A stretch of DNA of 64,000 nt from Taxillus chinensis (GCA_023512835.1 CM042091.1:49255158-49319157), one strand, 5' to 3'. Counted from the first letter of the stretch, positions 1 through 11,957 are shown. The notes: a model not told the origin generated them from the sequence alone. Program-made: numbers and translations.

Positions 1-656
1 CTTCCCTTTCCAATAGGCGTATAATCTCCCCTGGTAGCTCAGGTGTCTCCTCTACCTCATTCTTGTCAGCTTCAAACACGGGCTGCTCCCAGTTTAGACT
101 TTGGTTAAACCTTAGGCATCTCATTTCGCTTTCGCATATGATGTTTTCATTGACATTGTGATACCTTCTTATAAGAGAATTACAAGTTGGTAACCAAATA
201 TGATATGCATATGTTATGAATGGAATGCACCGTGAAAGATTTGAAGAAAAGTGCATTTTATTGAAAAGCTTTTGATAAAAACAAATGTTCACCGCTTCAA
301 AAGACATTAAAATAGAATATATTAAATCCAGTGACCCTGTAAGCATTACATTATGGGGAGGTCCAGGCTGGTCCAATTGTTTAATGGATGGTTGGGATCC
401 TCTCGCACCACCAGAGTCATCTCGCTCAAGACCTTCTCGTCGCATCCAATACGGCTACAAACTTAGGCACGGGCTCAAGTTGGCTTTTATGGATGAACCC
501 TCCACTCCGGAATGTAACATTCAAGGGGGAAAGCTTCTCTTTTCTTCTTGAACTACCCTTTTTTCCTTGCCATCCTGCTTTCTTTCTTTTTGATAGCTAC
601 CCTCGTCAACTCTAGTAGGCATGTAGCCCCAAATTTCTCGGTATTTTCTCGGATGG
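1..656 (-). pseudogene. degenerate protease-RT linker of the gypsy element
   Basis: No long open frame survives. On the minus strand near 150-10 there is an acidic stretch (NWEQPVFEADKNEVEETPELPGEI) like the linker that precedes reverse transcriptase in Ogre/Tat polyproteins. Between it and the G-patch (about 250-656) every frame is interrupted. Ogre elements are known to carry an intron between protease and reverse transcriptase, so part of this gap could be intronic. No convincing splice sites were found, and simple decay explains it equally well. Confidence 0.45.
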
Positions 657-1567
657 TCAGGGGTTTCGGATTCCTTGAGCCTTTGGACCTAATCCTTGCC
701 CTGGCTTGTACCCTTGCTTGATCATGGTGGTTGCAACCATCTTTGATGCCTTTGAGAGGTGATAGCTTGGTATAGAAGTGATGTTCACGACCTCAAAGGA
801 TCGATAGGAACATTCCGGTACATCCTCGTTGTTTTCAATATAAGGTACTGATGCCGGTTTGGTGACGAGGAAACTTGTCTCTCCAGAGATGCAAATGAGC
901 TAGTCTCCCATCACAAATTTCATCTTTTGGTGGAGGCTTGACGGCACTGCCCCTGCCATGTAGATCCAGGGTCTTCCCAACAAACAGCTGTAATATGGCG
1001 TGATGTCTATCACCTGAAATTCCACCGTAAAAGTAGTTGGCCCAATCATGAGTGGAATATCCAGAGTCCCCACCACGTCACGCTTTCCTCCATCGAATGC
1101 CCGTACCTTCATCGTACAGGGACGCATATAGGATGCATCGACTGGAAGTTGCTGCATTATATGCAAGGGCATAATGTTCAAGGCAGAGCCATTATCAATG
1201 AGTACACGGCTATGGTGTGCTCCTTGCATTTGACCGTGATCTGCAAAGCTTTTATGTGCCCCTTTCCTTCTTGGGGTAGCTCGTCATCTCCAAAGCTAAT
1301 GACGTTATTCATGATGAGGTTACTAGTGAGTCCATCCACCTTCGCGACTGAGATGGTTGGAGGAATGTAGGCTTGGCTCAGGACTTTCAATAGTGCCTCA
1401 CGGTGAGGTTGGGAATCCATCATTAATGAGAGCAATGAGATGCGAGCCGGTTGTCGACTTAGCTGATCCACAATATTATACTCACTCTGCTTCATGAGCT
1501 TCGGAATTCCAATGTCTCTTTTTCGAGGCTGGTGCTTCTTTCTTTGTTGCCTCCAGCGTTGGCTCAA
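657..1567 (-). pseudogene. retroelement aspartic protease plus G-patch region (broken)
   Basis: This is the retropepsin part of the gypsy polyprotein. Upstream residues (about 1,500-1,230) read PARISLLSLMM and ISFGDDELP, typical of the segment before protease in Tat/Athila-type elements. The active-site motif VLIDNGSALNI lies near 1,205-1,170, with DNG in place of the retroviral D-S/T-G; this is common in these plant lineages. A one-base frameshift near 1,215 separates the two parts and a TAG follows MGD at about 900. Beyond it the frame continues through LVTKPASVPYIEN to a G-patch-like stretch, GYKPGQGLGPKAQGI (about 720-675), ending at a TGA at 657. A G-patch between protease and reverse transcriptase is known in plant gypsy elements. 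It processed the polyprotein when active; it is not functional now. Confidence 0.8.
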
Positions 1568-2251
1568 TTTCTAATTCCACAGTGTTCTCCTTCCTTACTT
1601 TGTCTGCCATATCAGGGGCATAAGCCTTACCGCTCCTAGTTATCTTCTCTATTGCTGCAGTTCCCTGAACTATTTCGCAACTGTAGTTCCATGGGACCGC
1701 CTTATCAGTCTTATAGGGGAAAGGAGCAGGAACACCTATGGTGAGAGGTGCAATTCTATGCGGTAGTTGTGGGATTTCGGTTCTCTCCCCTTTGTCTAGC
1801 ACGAGACTTGAGGCATGGATAGTGAGAGGCTTGATTCCATCATTAATGAGAGTAATGAGATGCGAGCCGGTTGTCGACTTAGCTGATCCACAATATTATA
1901 CTCACTCTGCTTCATGAGCTTCAGGAATTCCAATGTCTCTTTTTCAGTGACTGGTGCTTCTTTCTTTGTTGCCTCCAGCGTTGGCTCAATTTCTAATTCC
2001 AGTGTTCTCCTTCCTTGCTTTGTCGCCATATAGGGGCATAAGCCTTACCGCTCCTAGTTATCTTCTCTGGCTGCAGCCTCGAACTATTTCGCAACTGTAG
2101 TTCCATGGAACCACCTTATCAGTCTTATAGGGGAAAGGAGCAGGAACACCTATGGTGAGAGGTGCAATTCTATGCGGTAGTTGTGGGATTTCGGTTCTCT
2201 CCCCTTTATCTAGCACGAGACTTGAGGCATGGATAGTGAGAAGCTTGATTC
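1417..2251 (-). repeat. 420-bp tandem duplication at the gag-protease junction
   Basis: Bases 1,417-1,836 and 1,837-about 2,251 are two near-identical copies with a period of 420 bp. Each begins CCATCATTAATGAGAG and ends in GGCTTGATT. The duplicated segment encodes the EYNIVDQLSRQPARISLL stretch and the proline-rich linker before it. The right-hand copy joins gag smoothly; the left-hand copy joins protease. The copies differ by a few bases and small indels, so the event is not brand new. Confidence 0.85.
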
Positions 2252-4240
2252 CATGTGGCAGTAGCGGGATCTCCGAAGCCTTAACGTTTAAGACAAGGGG
2301 TGTTGGCACCCATGGTGATTTGTGTGAATCATCTCCTTGGATCATGTGGCTTTGGTTATCCGTTCCTCCTCTTGAGAATTCGATCATCCTTTGGTCCATG
2401 AGTTTTTGCACCACCTCGGAAAACTCAGTACATTCTGCGATGTCATGTCCCCGTGACATCTTGTGATAAGGGCATTGTTTTTCCCCATCTGTTCCTTTTC
2501 CTACCTTTGGCGCGTCTTTAGCCAGTATATAGCCATGTTCCTGTAACAGAGTAAACAAATACGTTTTCTCCATTCGTACTTGAGAGACCCTTTCCAGCCG
2601 TCCTTCATTCTCGATACTAGCAACATTGTTGGAGTGTTCTGGGAGAGGATTGCTGTTCACATTTGGCATCCCAGTCAGTGCAGAAAAGTCTAGCCACTTC
2701 GCGTCCTTCAATGCCTGAACCTTCCTTTTGAATGTTATACAATTTTCGATATCATGTCCAGCTCCACCTACATGATACTCACATCTGGCATCTGGCTTAT
2801 ACCAAGCCGGGGGAGGAGTCTTTATTTCTCCCAAGGGTATAGGGGTTACCATCCTTGCCTCTAAGAGCTTGGGGTATAATTTCGCATAAGTCATTGGAAT
2901 TGGATCAAACTCTTGTCGTGGTCGACGAGAAGCCTGATTCGCTCTTGCTTGCTAGGTCGGGGCCCTTGGTTGCCCCTATCCTTGGAATAAGGCTCCTGGT
3001 CCTTCCTGAGTTGCTGGCCTTGGTTGCTCTGGGTAGGGCGCTCTCGGTTGAAATGAGTTAGGTACCATTGAATATGGAAATGAGACCCCTCCTTGCGGCA
3101 AGTATGGCATGAATTGGGGAGGTGGAGCAAAGATAAGCGGCTACCGGTGACCCTCTGTAGCACCCTGGTGCTTGGTAGAATGTTGGTTGTAGTGACTGGT
3201 GCGCTTAGTATACCAGGTTGCTCTCACTTTTCTTCTTCTTTGCTGGTGGTTGAAACCATTTTGATGCCTCAGCGGCATCACCCTTTAGCTTTCCTCCTTT
3301 AATTCCACTTTCTACACATTCACCAGATGCAACCAAGTTTGCAAAGCTGTTGGAGACGTTACCTATTAACTTCTCGTAGTATACGCCTTTTAGTGTGTTG
3401 ATAAAAAGAGTGGTGAGTTCTCTTTCGGTAAGAGGAGGTTGGACCTCCACAGCGGCCTCTCTCCATCTTCGTACATAATCTTTGAAATTCTCCTCGGATC
3501 CCTTTTCCATGGACTGCAGGGTTAGTCGATCTAGCGCCAGCTCGGTGACATGTTTGTCTTGTGCCAAGAAGGAAGTAGCTAATTCTTTCCATGTCTTGAT
3601 GCGGTTTCCATTTAGTTGAAAGTACCAGCGAAGGGATGCCCCGGTTAGGCTTTCCTGGAAACAATGCATGAGGAGCTTGTCTTCACCAGCATAAGCAGCC
3701 ATCTTTTGACAATACATGGCCAGATGTGTCTTCGAACATTGGGTCCCGTTGAACTTTTCAAACTCTGGCATTTTGAATTTTGGTGGCAGCACCACTCCAG
3801 GGACTAAGCATAAGTCTTGTGGGCTGGTCATGCCATAGCTGTCAATGCCTTCTACGGCTTTCAATCTTTCCTCGAGTCGGCGTAGAGCGGTAGACTCAAT
3901 ATTTTCTTGAGGAGCTGGGGAACCCACTGCTTCCATTACATTTCCCGATGCGGGCATAGTGAAATGAGTTTGATTTGGAGTTGGGGGTTGTGCCATAGCA
4001 GGATGATATGTGGGTGCCTGGCTTGGAGCCAGATTAGGCGGTTGAACCGCTTCCCCCTTGCTCTTGGTGGTGATTGATAATTCCCCCTGTTGGGGTTCCT
4101 CTTGCCGGGATTCTTTCTCTTTCTTCAGTCGGCTTGGTGAGCATATCCATCATCAAAGCCATTTGCCCCTGCAGGGCTTGTTGTGATTGTTCTAAACCCA
4201 TGAGTCTGTTTCTCTGCTTCGTCTGCCATCGGTTGTGGGT
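2058..4240 (-). pseudogene. gypsy gag (capsid/nucleocapsid), frameshifted
   Basis: The gag polyprotein reads from about 4,240 to 2,058. The N-terminus has a short helical segment (MGLEQSQQALQGQMALMMDM). The retrotransposon-gag capsid domain spans 3,900-3,250, with LEERLKAVEGI, SLRWYFQL, FKDYVRRWREAA and LFINTLKGVYYEKLIG. After a frame change near 3,160-2,890 come two zinc-knuckle-like motifs of C-x2-H-x5-H-x4-C form: CEYHVGGAGHDIENC near 2,790 and CPYHKMSRGHDIAEC near 2,475. These have histidine where a CCHC knuckle has its second cysteine. A stop in the N-terminal part and the frame changes break it. It is closely related to the gag at 31,213-32,850. The capsid packages element RNA when functional. 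Confidence 0.85.
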
Positions 4241-4517
4241 CGTGATACTTGATTGCGGCGAGATCCGAGATTGTAAGAGTGCTCAATCCTGGAGAGAGGC
4301 CGCTACCACCCTGGGTACAAAGGAACTTTTATTTGATTTTTTTTTATTTGATATGCATGTATGCATGGAATGTATATGCGGAGGGTTAGAAAAACAAACA
4401 ACTTTATTGCAAACAAAACACATAATACAAACACTCAATACAAACATACAATGTTGAAATGCCATGGAAAATGAAAGCTATCACTACATGATCTTAACGC
4501 ATTCTCTCCATCATCTC

Positions 4518-5956
4518 CTAAGTAACACGATGCCTCTTCCTCTGGGGTGGTCGCTCACCTGCTTCCTCCCTCTGTTTTAATAAGGTCTCGATCTGTTTTT
4601 CCCTCAGCTGCAGCCTTTGAAGAGCTCCTTCTAAAGATGCTTCTAGCCTTTGGATCTGCTGCATTAAAGTCTGATTCTCCTGGAGGATAGCCTTCATGTT
4701 TGAAGTTAGCTGTGGCTTGTGTTGTGCCCTCCAAGATATGTATGCGGGGTAGACACCAGGTTTTGAACTGTTGGGTTGGATCTTGTGTGGTGTGGACCAT
4801 GCCTGATACATCTTGTTGCCTTCTTATGTGAGCATGGTTCTGCTATAAGTGAAGTCACACTCTTCCATGCCAAATAACACGGGGATAATCTGATGATGCC
4901 CCACTTGTCTTCCCACCTGCAGTGGTGCATATGCAGTTCCTCCCTAGGGACCTAAAAGTGGAACCCAATTGTAGTCCCTGCAGCTATATGTCATGGAGAC
5001 CACCGGCATCCAAGGAGCAGTCCAGGTAATGTCAGCTTCTGTGAGGTTCTCCAACTTCTTTTTCCAGTCTTCAAAGCCTTTAGGTAAGTTCCACTTGCTA
5101 AGCAGAATATCCAGTAGTGTCGTGGCTAGCACCTGATAAACAGCAGGAAAACGATGAACACTACAAAGGAAATGACCTTGCAACCAGGTACATAGGAGAG
5201 GTAAGCACCCCATGAACTGTCCCGAGCCTTTACTCCTCAGATAAGTAAAAGATCGAATGATTTCGGCCAAGATAACAGGAGTAGGGTCACATCCTTTGAG
5301 CACCTGCTGGACCAAATCTACAATTGCTCCATCGATGTGGGCCGGTATCCTCGGGAAAATGACTAGCCCATATATAGCTAGTGTAAGCGGTTGTGTGCCC
5401 CCGCTTTCATTGCGGTCCGTATTATTTCTTTGATTGTTTCCCATGGAAGATATTCTCGCCCACCATAGGTTGTGACCGCCGGTGAGTCCCATACTGGCTT
5501 TCCCATTATCTCAGCAAAGGCCCTTCGACATGATCTTCTGGGCTCCGGTAGATAGATCTTCATTTTGTTTTCCATGGGGGTATCCAATAATCTTCTGTAT
5601 TCTTCTATTGTGGGAACAAGATCTATGCCGTTAAAGTCAAAGCACCGCCGTCGAGGCTCCCAGAAATATATGGCTACCCCAAGCATATCCTTATCGGCTA
5701 GTAGCTCGGTCACATGGAGCAAATCCCCAAACTATTGTATGTATATGCTTTTCCTTTCGTCTGACCACTGCCTCCATATTGTCTGTACCTCCTTAGTGTA
5801 GTCCAGCTGATCTTCTATGATAACATGTTCTGCCTTGTGGGCTTCTCCTGGCGGAAAATCTCCAAGGTGAAGTTGAATGTCTCCAGATGCTTGGGCCACC
5901 ACTGCGACAGCCTCCTTGTCCTGAGTGCCTTTTAGGAGATGACTGAAAGTTGTCAT
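4518..5956 (-). pseudogene. extra ORF1 upstream of gag (plant-mobile-domain-like), broken
   Basis: Three overlapping frames (5,956-5,732; 5,722-5,378; 5,492-4,944) followed by 4,811-4,518 make up one decayed reading frame of roughly 470 residues. The middle contains DLVPTIEEYRRLLDTP and GCLPLLCTWLQGHF. This looks like the plant-mobile-domain/DUF7745-type proteins that occur in Ogre-like elements. The C-terminus is a strong amphipathic coiled coil (about 4,700-4,560, with repeated Leu/Gln heptads) followed by a basic tail, RPPQRKRHRVT. Ogre elements are known to carry an ORF1 of unknown function at this position. Here it has at least one stop (near 5,730) and two frameshifts. The family assignment is from memory of motifs and is moderate. 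Confidence 0.65.
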
Positions 5957-6532
5957 GCCTATATGAATGTCGTGTTATGCATGATGACAGGTTAGGATGA
6001 CAGGTTAATATCTATCAAGGTAGTTAGACAGGATAAAGAATAAACTAATAGTAAAAAAAATACCTAATATGTGCAGGGGATGACTTAAGGACTACCCTAC
6101 AAAACAAAGGTGAGCATGGCATGGAATAAACAAACAAAATGTGGGTCAATGCCCCTGATGGGCTTCTATTGCTACACCTATCTTATTCGTTGGTTCCCAA
6201 ACTTCCTCAATAGAGGGCTCCGTACACCATGGGATTTACCGGAGGGGGATCTTAAAAGGACGTGCCTTACAAGAACCTCAAGCTTGAGTGAGGAGTCCGA
6301 GGCCCCACTGCGGATAATGATCAATGCGCTGGGACCGTACTGAACCTCGCTAACCTAAATTGTGCTAAACCCGGGTATAGGGTTATGTATGAATGCAACA
6401 AGTATGGAAAACAGTAAATCACAACTATCATGGTAGTTAAAGCGTAAACAACTTACCATAATATATACAACAGTACAATTAAAATAACCTCCTAATCCTA
6501 CTTCTAGACCTAACTCTCTAAAGTGTTCATTG
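5957..6532 (-). other. retroelement leader, conserved with the 30-kb element
   Basis: This is the untranslated leader between primer site and ORF1, read on the minus strand. A block at about 6,110-6,395 is clearly the same as 30,385-30,640 on the plus strand. Both contain ACCCTATACCCGGGTT, GCGTTGATCATTATCCGCA and CATGGTGTACGGAGCCCTCT. Conservation in a leader suggests RNA packaging or dimerisation sequence, but that is inference. Confidence 0.6.
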
Positions 6533-6551
6533 TTCCCCAGCAGAGTCGCCA
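6533..6551 (-). promoter_or_regulatory. tRNA-Arg-type primer-binding site
   Basis: The minus strand reads TGGCGACTCTGCTGGGGAA, two bases after the LTR end (TGATGACA at 6,554). It pairs with the 3' end of a plant tRNA-Arg (ACG) with two mismatches, as recalled from the tRNA sequence. It marks the start of minus-strand DNA synthesis and fixes the LTR boundary. Confidence 0.8.
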
Positions 6552-8298
6552 GCTGTCATCACTGGTTTTCGTCCGGGCCCGTTTGGGGTGAGCTCAAACT
6601 AAACCAATGTTGAGAAAATTTAGAGTCGCCACCAACTGTTTTTGGGGTACATTTGGATACCCTCTACTTTGAGTTGTTTCAAGTGTGTGGTCTGCGTTAT
6701 CAGAGAAGGGTTCGGGAGTTGGTTACGTGTAGGGAAGGATTAGCACCCCTACAGCGCCCTTTCGGTATCTAATTTAGGAGGAGGTTTTTGTACTGCCATG
6801 ACTGGGTTAAGTTTCCTAAAAAGTTTATAATTTTTATTTAGCTAAGTTATTTATTGAAGTCATAGTGAAAATGGATTTACCCTAAATTTCTAAAGGGAAT
6901 CCTAAAGGTTTTGGGTTTTTGTTTGAATGAGATCCTACGGGTTGGTATTGGTGTTTGGTTTTATTTTGGAAATTGAAGTCCTCAAATATGATTTTTTTCT
7001 TTTTTATTTTTCCTTTTTTTTTCTGGTTTTTTTTTTGTTAGAAAACATACATTTTTTTTTTTTTTTTTGTTTTTTTTGTTTTTTGTTTTTTTTGTTTTTG
7101 TTTTTTTTATTTTTTGTCTTCGTTTTTTTTTTGTTTGTCTTTGTTTTTTTTTTTTTTTGGTTTTGGACATTGAAGTACTAATTTTGGGTTTTTTTTTTGG
7201 GTTTGAAAACATGAAAACGTTTTTTGTTTGTTTTTGTTTTGTTTTGTTTTTTTTTTGTTTTTTGAAGATATTTTTTTGAACATATTTTATTAAAACATTT
7301 TGAATATATTTTAGCGAAAACATTTTGGAAAGCATTTTGTTGAAAACGTTTTTGTTTTGTTTTGTTTTTTTTTAGGAATCATTTTTTTGAAAATATTTTT
7401 TATTGCAAACATTTTGGAGAATATTTTTGTGGAAACCATTGTTATTTATTTATTTATTTATTTTTTACTTTTTTACTTATAGAAAGCCTTGAACCTAAAT
7501 CTACGCATCTCAACAATTGAAAATACATATGAACACATATACCAAAATAGATGTGGAGTGTGTGATTGTGACATCCACAGATCATATGAAAACACGACCA
7601 CTCTTTTTTCATCTTTTTTTTCTTCATCACTCTCTTTTTTTTCTTTTTCTTCATATCTCTATTTTTGTCCCTCTTTTTCTTTTACTGCACTTTACACATT
7701 ACAACATAGATAGTATATACAACATATATCAACAATCATAAACGGAACAAAATACTATGACTTACATCAAGTATGGATATAAATAAGCTAATAAGCAATA
7801 AACACACAAATACAAATGAATTAGAAATTGAACCGACTTTAGTTTGGGTAAGGCTTCAACACCAGCCTTCCGTTTGAGTTATCCTGTCTGCGCCGATATT
7901 CTCCAAGTCGAATATAAAAGCACCAAATCCAGTAATTACGAAAATCAGATGGGATATACCATGGAGACTACAGTGCTATGTTGGAACTGAGAGCAGATGA
8001 TGAGAGGATTTTTATTTGGGGTTTTGGGGCAGAAAAACGTGAGAGGGGGTTTGAAAATGGTAGAGTTTTTTGCTTTGGGCAAGAAAATTCGTAAGAGAGA
8101 AAGAGAGAATCTGGGAGACCTTTTTTTTATGTTTGAAAAAGAAGCTTGAAAGGGAAGGAGAAAATCTGGGTAGCTTGTTTTTGATTTTGGAAAAGGGAGA
8201 GAATTTGGGGCGAAAATCTGGGTGTTTTTCCTTTGGGCGTAATCTGGGCGTTTTTTGTGGGAGCTGAACTCTTCTTTTTTTTTTGGATCAGGGAGGTG

Positions 8299-10876
8299 TG
8301 TAATGCCCCCAAATCTGGACTTCCAGACCGGGTGCGTTAGACAAATAAGATATTACAATTATATTAATAGTAATCTATTGCTCAACATAAATTCGATGGT
8401 TTATTTATTACATCAAGACTCATCACAAGATCTCTAAGGTTTAGCATTTAGAGACTAGGTGTTAATAACCCATTATAGTTTTACATGACATATAAATACT
8501 GCATGCATAATCTTCTTATGATTTTATTCCAAGCATTCTGGACACCATTATCCTAGCATCCTTGCTTTCTCCTAGTTCCCTGGGTTTGGAAACAAAACAT
8601 GAAAGGAAATGAGCTCAAATAGCCCAGTAAGGTTAAAAGTAAGGGATAATATATGGAGAATAATCAACTCATGAAAAAATAAGAATATCTACTCATCTAG
8701 GTTCACCACCTAGATATCTTGCATAATTTGTTATCAACTGGATTGACACTCTCCAGTGATGTTCTTTACCCAATGCATTGGAGGTCTTTCTGGAACCACC
8801 CATAAACATATTGCCAAACATAAAACATATCTTCATAAATTTTCAAACAATCACATCAATGGTAAATTTCAACGTAAAGGAAGGTCTTGCAATAATAACC
8901 TCGATAAGTAAAAGGGTTATTCATCATTCAATAAATTAGATTACCAAATTCCCAAGAAGTGCCAAAGAAAGTTAATTCTTCTTAAAATAATATTATGAGG
9001 AGAAATCTTGAGATAGAAATATAGAGAAGAAATAGGAAATGAATTTTCACGTCGGAGATCGTGGTAAGGAAAGGGAGAGGGAATCCTTACAATCTTTTTT
9101 TGTCTTCCGCGTTTATAAACCTTGAAACAAAATTTAAAAGTTAATATTTTAGTTTTAATAATAATAGTATATTCATAAATAATATATTGAGAGACATATA
9201 TAAGTATATTATGGTGGAAAAACTTCTCATGATAATAATAATCTATACTTATACATATACCTATATAATATATGTAATAATATACAATATACATATATAT
9301 ATTGAGGGGCAAAGCCATCCATAATATATATATGTATGAGGAGACTTAGCCTTCCATGGAATAATAATAATCTATATATACACATATACGTATTATATAC
9401 ATATATATATTGAGGGGCAAAGCTATCCATAATATATATATATGTATGAGGAGGCTTAGCCTTCAATGGAATAATAATAATATATATATACACATATACA
9501 TATTATTTAATAAATATACATATATATATTGAGGGGCAAGGCCATCCATAATATATATATGTATGAGGAGGATTAGCCTTCCAAGAACATGATTAATATA
9601 TGCTTGAAATATTTACCTTTTGGAACTTCCAACGGGTGAGAGGAAGATTGAGAGAAGAGAAGGCTTAGAGGACTATTGGGGTGTTAATAGAACTTTTTGG
9701 AGAGTATTTGGAGGAGAGTTTTGTGGCTTATTTGAATGGAAAGAGTGCTTGAGAAGGGAAGTGAGGCATGCTATTTATAGGTAAGGTGGTAGGTGTAATA
9801 GTGTGAAAAATAGTGTACGAATTTGACTTTGGCATTAAATTAAATTATTTAAAATATATATAATACTTTATTTTCTTCATATTATCTCTTATTAAAAACG
9901 TGGTTATCTCCTCCTATCATTTAAAAATGTTTTAAGACTTTTAAACCTAGAAGGTTCCTTTGGTATCAAAAGTCCACATTGGTGTACTCCCTACTAATTC
10001 AATTATAACATTTTTAATTTTGTAGTTTTTGACAAACGGCCAATTGTATTGCATTACTAACTCAAATATCTACAAATGGGTATCAATTTTATAATTTTTA
10101 CATATGTATAACAAAAGTTATTGAATTTTAAAGTCATACTAAAATGTTTACCTGTTCATACTGAACCTATGTGTGGTATTTTAACTTCTGGAATTGATTG
10201 GCTTCATATTAAATTCTGAAATTTCTACACGTTTTAGCTAAGTCATAAATGAACAAATGGGATTTTGTTTCATGTCAATTGGATCTGTATAACTCAAGTT
10301 ATGAATTTTTGAATGGGACCTCCAGAATCTGCCTCATTCAAATTTTTGGGCCTTACCTATGTTTTATACTTTTAGTAAAGTTAAGGTTTGTAATACTTAC
10401 TTACCCATAGTAATTTGGTTTAAGAAATAAAATGACATAATATATAGCATCTAAACTTTTTATGACGTATAAGAAAAAAAAATTTTATAACGTATTTAAT
10501 ATTAACGCGGATAAAATAATCTAATTGCGTAATCAATAAACAATAAAGTAAGATAACATTATATTTCATGACTTCTTACTTTATAAACCTATAAAGTATA
10601 ATATTATAAAACATTATTACATACTCATACCTATTTATAACAATTCAAACGGATACTATTCATAGCGGTTAGTTACTTATTCCAACGGTTAGTTACTATT
10701 CTAACTGCTAGTTACTATTCTAACGGCTACTTACTAGTCATATGCTACTTAAATGACTATATTGGGTACTTATTTTTATTGTGATAATATCTAAAATATT
10801 CTTTCTAACTATTTTTAGTAATGACATTATTATTATTACTATTTAAGGAAGAGCTTAAATTTTTGCGGATCTTACA
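8299..10876 (-). mobile_element. nested 2.6-kb solo LTR, duplication AGGTG
   Basis: The element starts TGTAATGCCCCC and ends GGATCTTACA, flanked by AGGTG at 8,294-8,298 and 10,877-10,881. Read on the minus strand it begins TGTAAGATCC and ends GGCATTACA, which resembles the TGTAAAGACCC...GGCGTGACA family elsewhere in the window. It has no coding capacity and no primer site, so it is best called a solo LTR. Confidence 0.8.
9290..9590. repeat. three tandem copies, 110-120 bp, AT-rich
   Basis: Three copies each contain TTGAGGGGCAA, CCATCCATAATATATATA and GTATGAGGA, starting at about 9,301, 9,410 and 9,530. They are linked by TA/TATACA microsatellite sequence. They lie inside the nested solo LTR. 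Confidence 0.8.
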
Positions 10877-11810
10877 AGGTGGGTATGAGAAAAATGGTAG
10901 CAGGTTTTCATCAAAGACGAGGGGTCTCTCCTTTGCGCAGGGACACAAGACTGTATTTTAAAGGGCTGGCAGAAATTTGGCTGGACTGTCATTAATTGCA
11001 GCATTAAATGCTGTATTTATTGATTCCCTTATTTTCGTCCGGGTCTTGTGCATTGTCAGGTGGTCTCGCGACCTGCAGCTCGTGATTGCCTTTTTTAATT
11101 TGTATTTTAGCACATGTGACTGACAGGTCATTGAAAAGCATCTTTGCCAGCAAATAAAACTCATCCCGTGAGCAGCCAGCGAGAAAGCCAGCGAGAGGGG
11201 CCAAACAGCGAAGGCCAAGGGGTCAGAGGATCGAAGTGTCGGCAGGTCGGAGTGTCGACAGGTCGAAGTGTCAGCAGGGTCGAAGTTTCGGTGGGTCGAA
11301 AGTCAACGGTCAATGGGTCAAAGTGTCGGCAGGTCAAAGGTCAATGGTCAACGAGTCGAAGGCTTAAAGGCGTCGCAGAAGTCATTAATTTTGGACTTCC
11401 CCATTCGTGTAACTGTATCCATCTTGTGCAAATCGCAGGGAATCTCTAAGAACCTGTTCAACAAGGTATATGGCATGGGCAAAAAGGTATATACACCAAA
11501 TGGGGTTAGTATGTCCAACCCGGACAAAATGGGGTCCAACAAAGGTAATGAATTTTAAGTGACTTTGCAATTCCAGCTCAAACTCACAATATCACCACCA
11601 TAAAAGAAGATATTGTGCCACTTGTGTTGGCCTTTATTATCCTAGGGTTCAAGATTTGTCGAAGGGCATATGTGGCATTTGTTTTGTTTTTATTCTATGG
11701 TAAAAGTGGATTCTTACATAGCTTGTAAATTTTAAACTTAATATAAATTATAGTTCTAACCTATTTGGTTTGTCTTTTTATCAATAATTTTATAGAATAA
11801 GAGTTTGTAA

Positions 11811-11957
11811 CATCATAATAATTTAAAAGATTACAATTCCGACTCTGTACCCAGTCCGATCACCATGCCAAAGGTACATTGCAACATGTGCACAAAGTCT
11901 TTCGACAGACTCAAATATGTTCTTTGGCACCAACATGACTTTCATGCAAAAAAATGA
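11811..11957 (+). pseudogene. C2H2 zinc-finger fragment
   Basis: A short frame, open from 11,811 with an ATG at 11,865, ends at a TGA at 11,957. It encodes one textbook C2H2 finger, C-x2-C-x12-H-x4-H (CNMC, then FDRLKYVLWH, then FH), ending AKK. No other exon of a zinc-finger gene is visible nearby. It may be an exon fragment left between retroelements or a chance match; the exact C2H2 spacing makes chance less likely. The rest of 11,542-12,770 is AT-rich and shows no other gene. Confidence 0.35.

Larger units (their letters stand above)
1..11541 (-). mobile_element. Tat/Ogre-type Ty3/gypsy retrotransposon, 5' half
   Basis: Reading leftward on the minus strand, the order is LTR (11,541-6,554), primer-binding site, leader, an extra ORF1, gag, protease and a G-patch stretch; the reverse transcriptase would lie beyond base 1. 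The primer site matches the 3' end of plant tRNA-Arg and there is an extra ORF upstream of gag. Both are known hallmarks of the Ogre/Tat lineage. The right edge ends in TCCAACA, so the LTR starts TGTTGGACCCC on the minus strand. The coding parts carry stops and frameshifts, so the copy is dead. The 3' LTR is outside the window, so the expected duplication AAGGT (11,542-11,546) cannot be checked. Confidence 0.85.
6554..11541 (-). mobile_element. 5' LTR of the 1-11.5 kb element (split by a nested LTR)
   Basis: The LTR runs on the minus strand from TGTTGGACCCC at 11,541 to GATGACA at 6,554. It spans 4,988 bp, or about 2.4 kb once the nested insertion 8,299-10,876 and its duplication are removed. 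Near its 3' end it has the box shared by the other Tat-type LTRs here (AGAGTCGCCACCAAC at 6,622). Bases 6,990-7,440 are an almost pure T/G tract. The spurious lysine-rich and phenylalanine-rich frames there are artefacts. No genes. Confidence 0.8.

Noticed and set aside
6982..7335. Lysine-rich frame and facing phenylalanine-rich frames
   Set aside because: Both are translations of a T/G-rich low-complexity tract inside an LTR.
9290..9590. Regularly spaced repeats that could suggest a CRISPR array
   Set aside because: This is a eukaryotic genome; the units are AT-rich 110-120-bp tandem copies with similar, not unique, spacers, inside an LTR.
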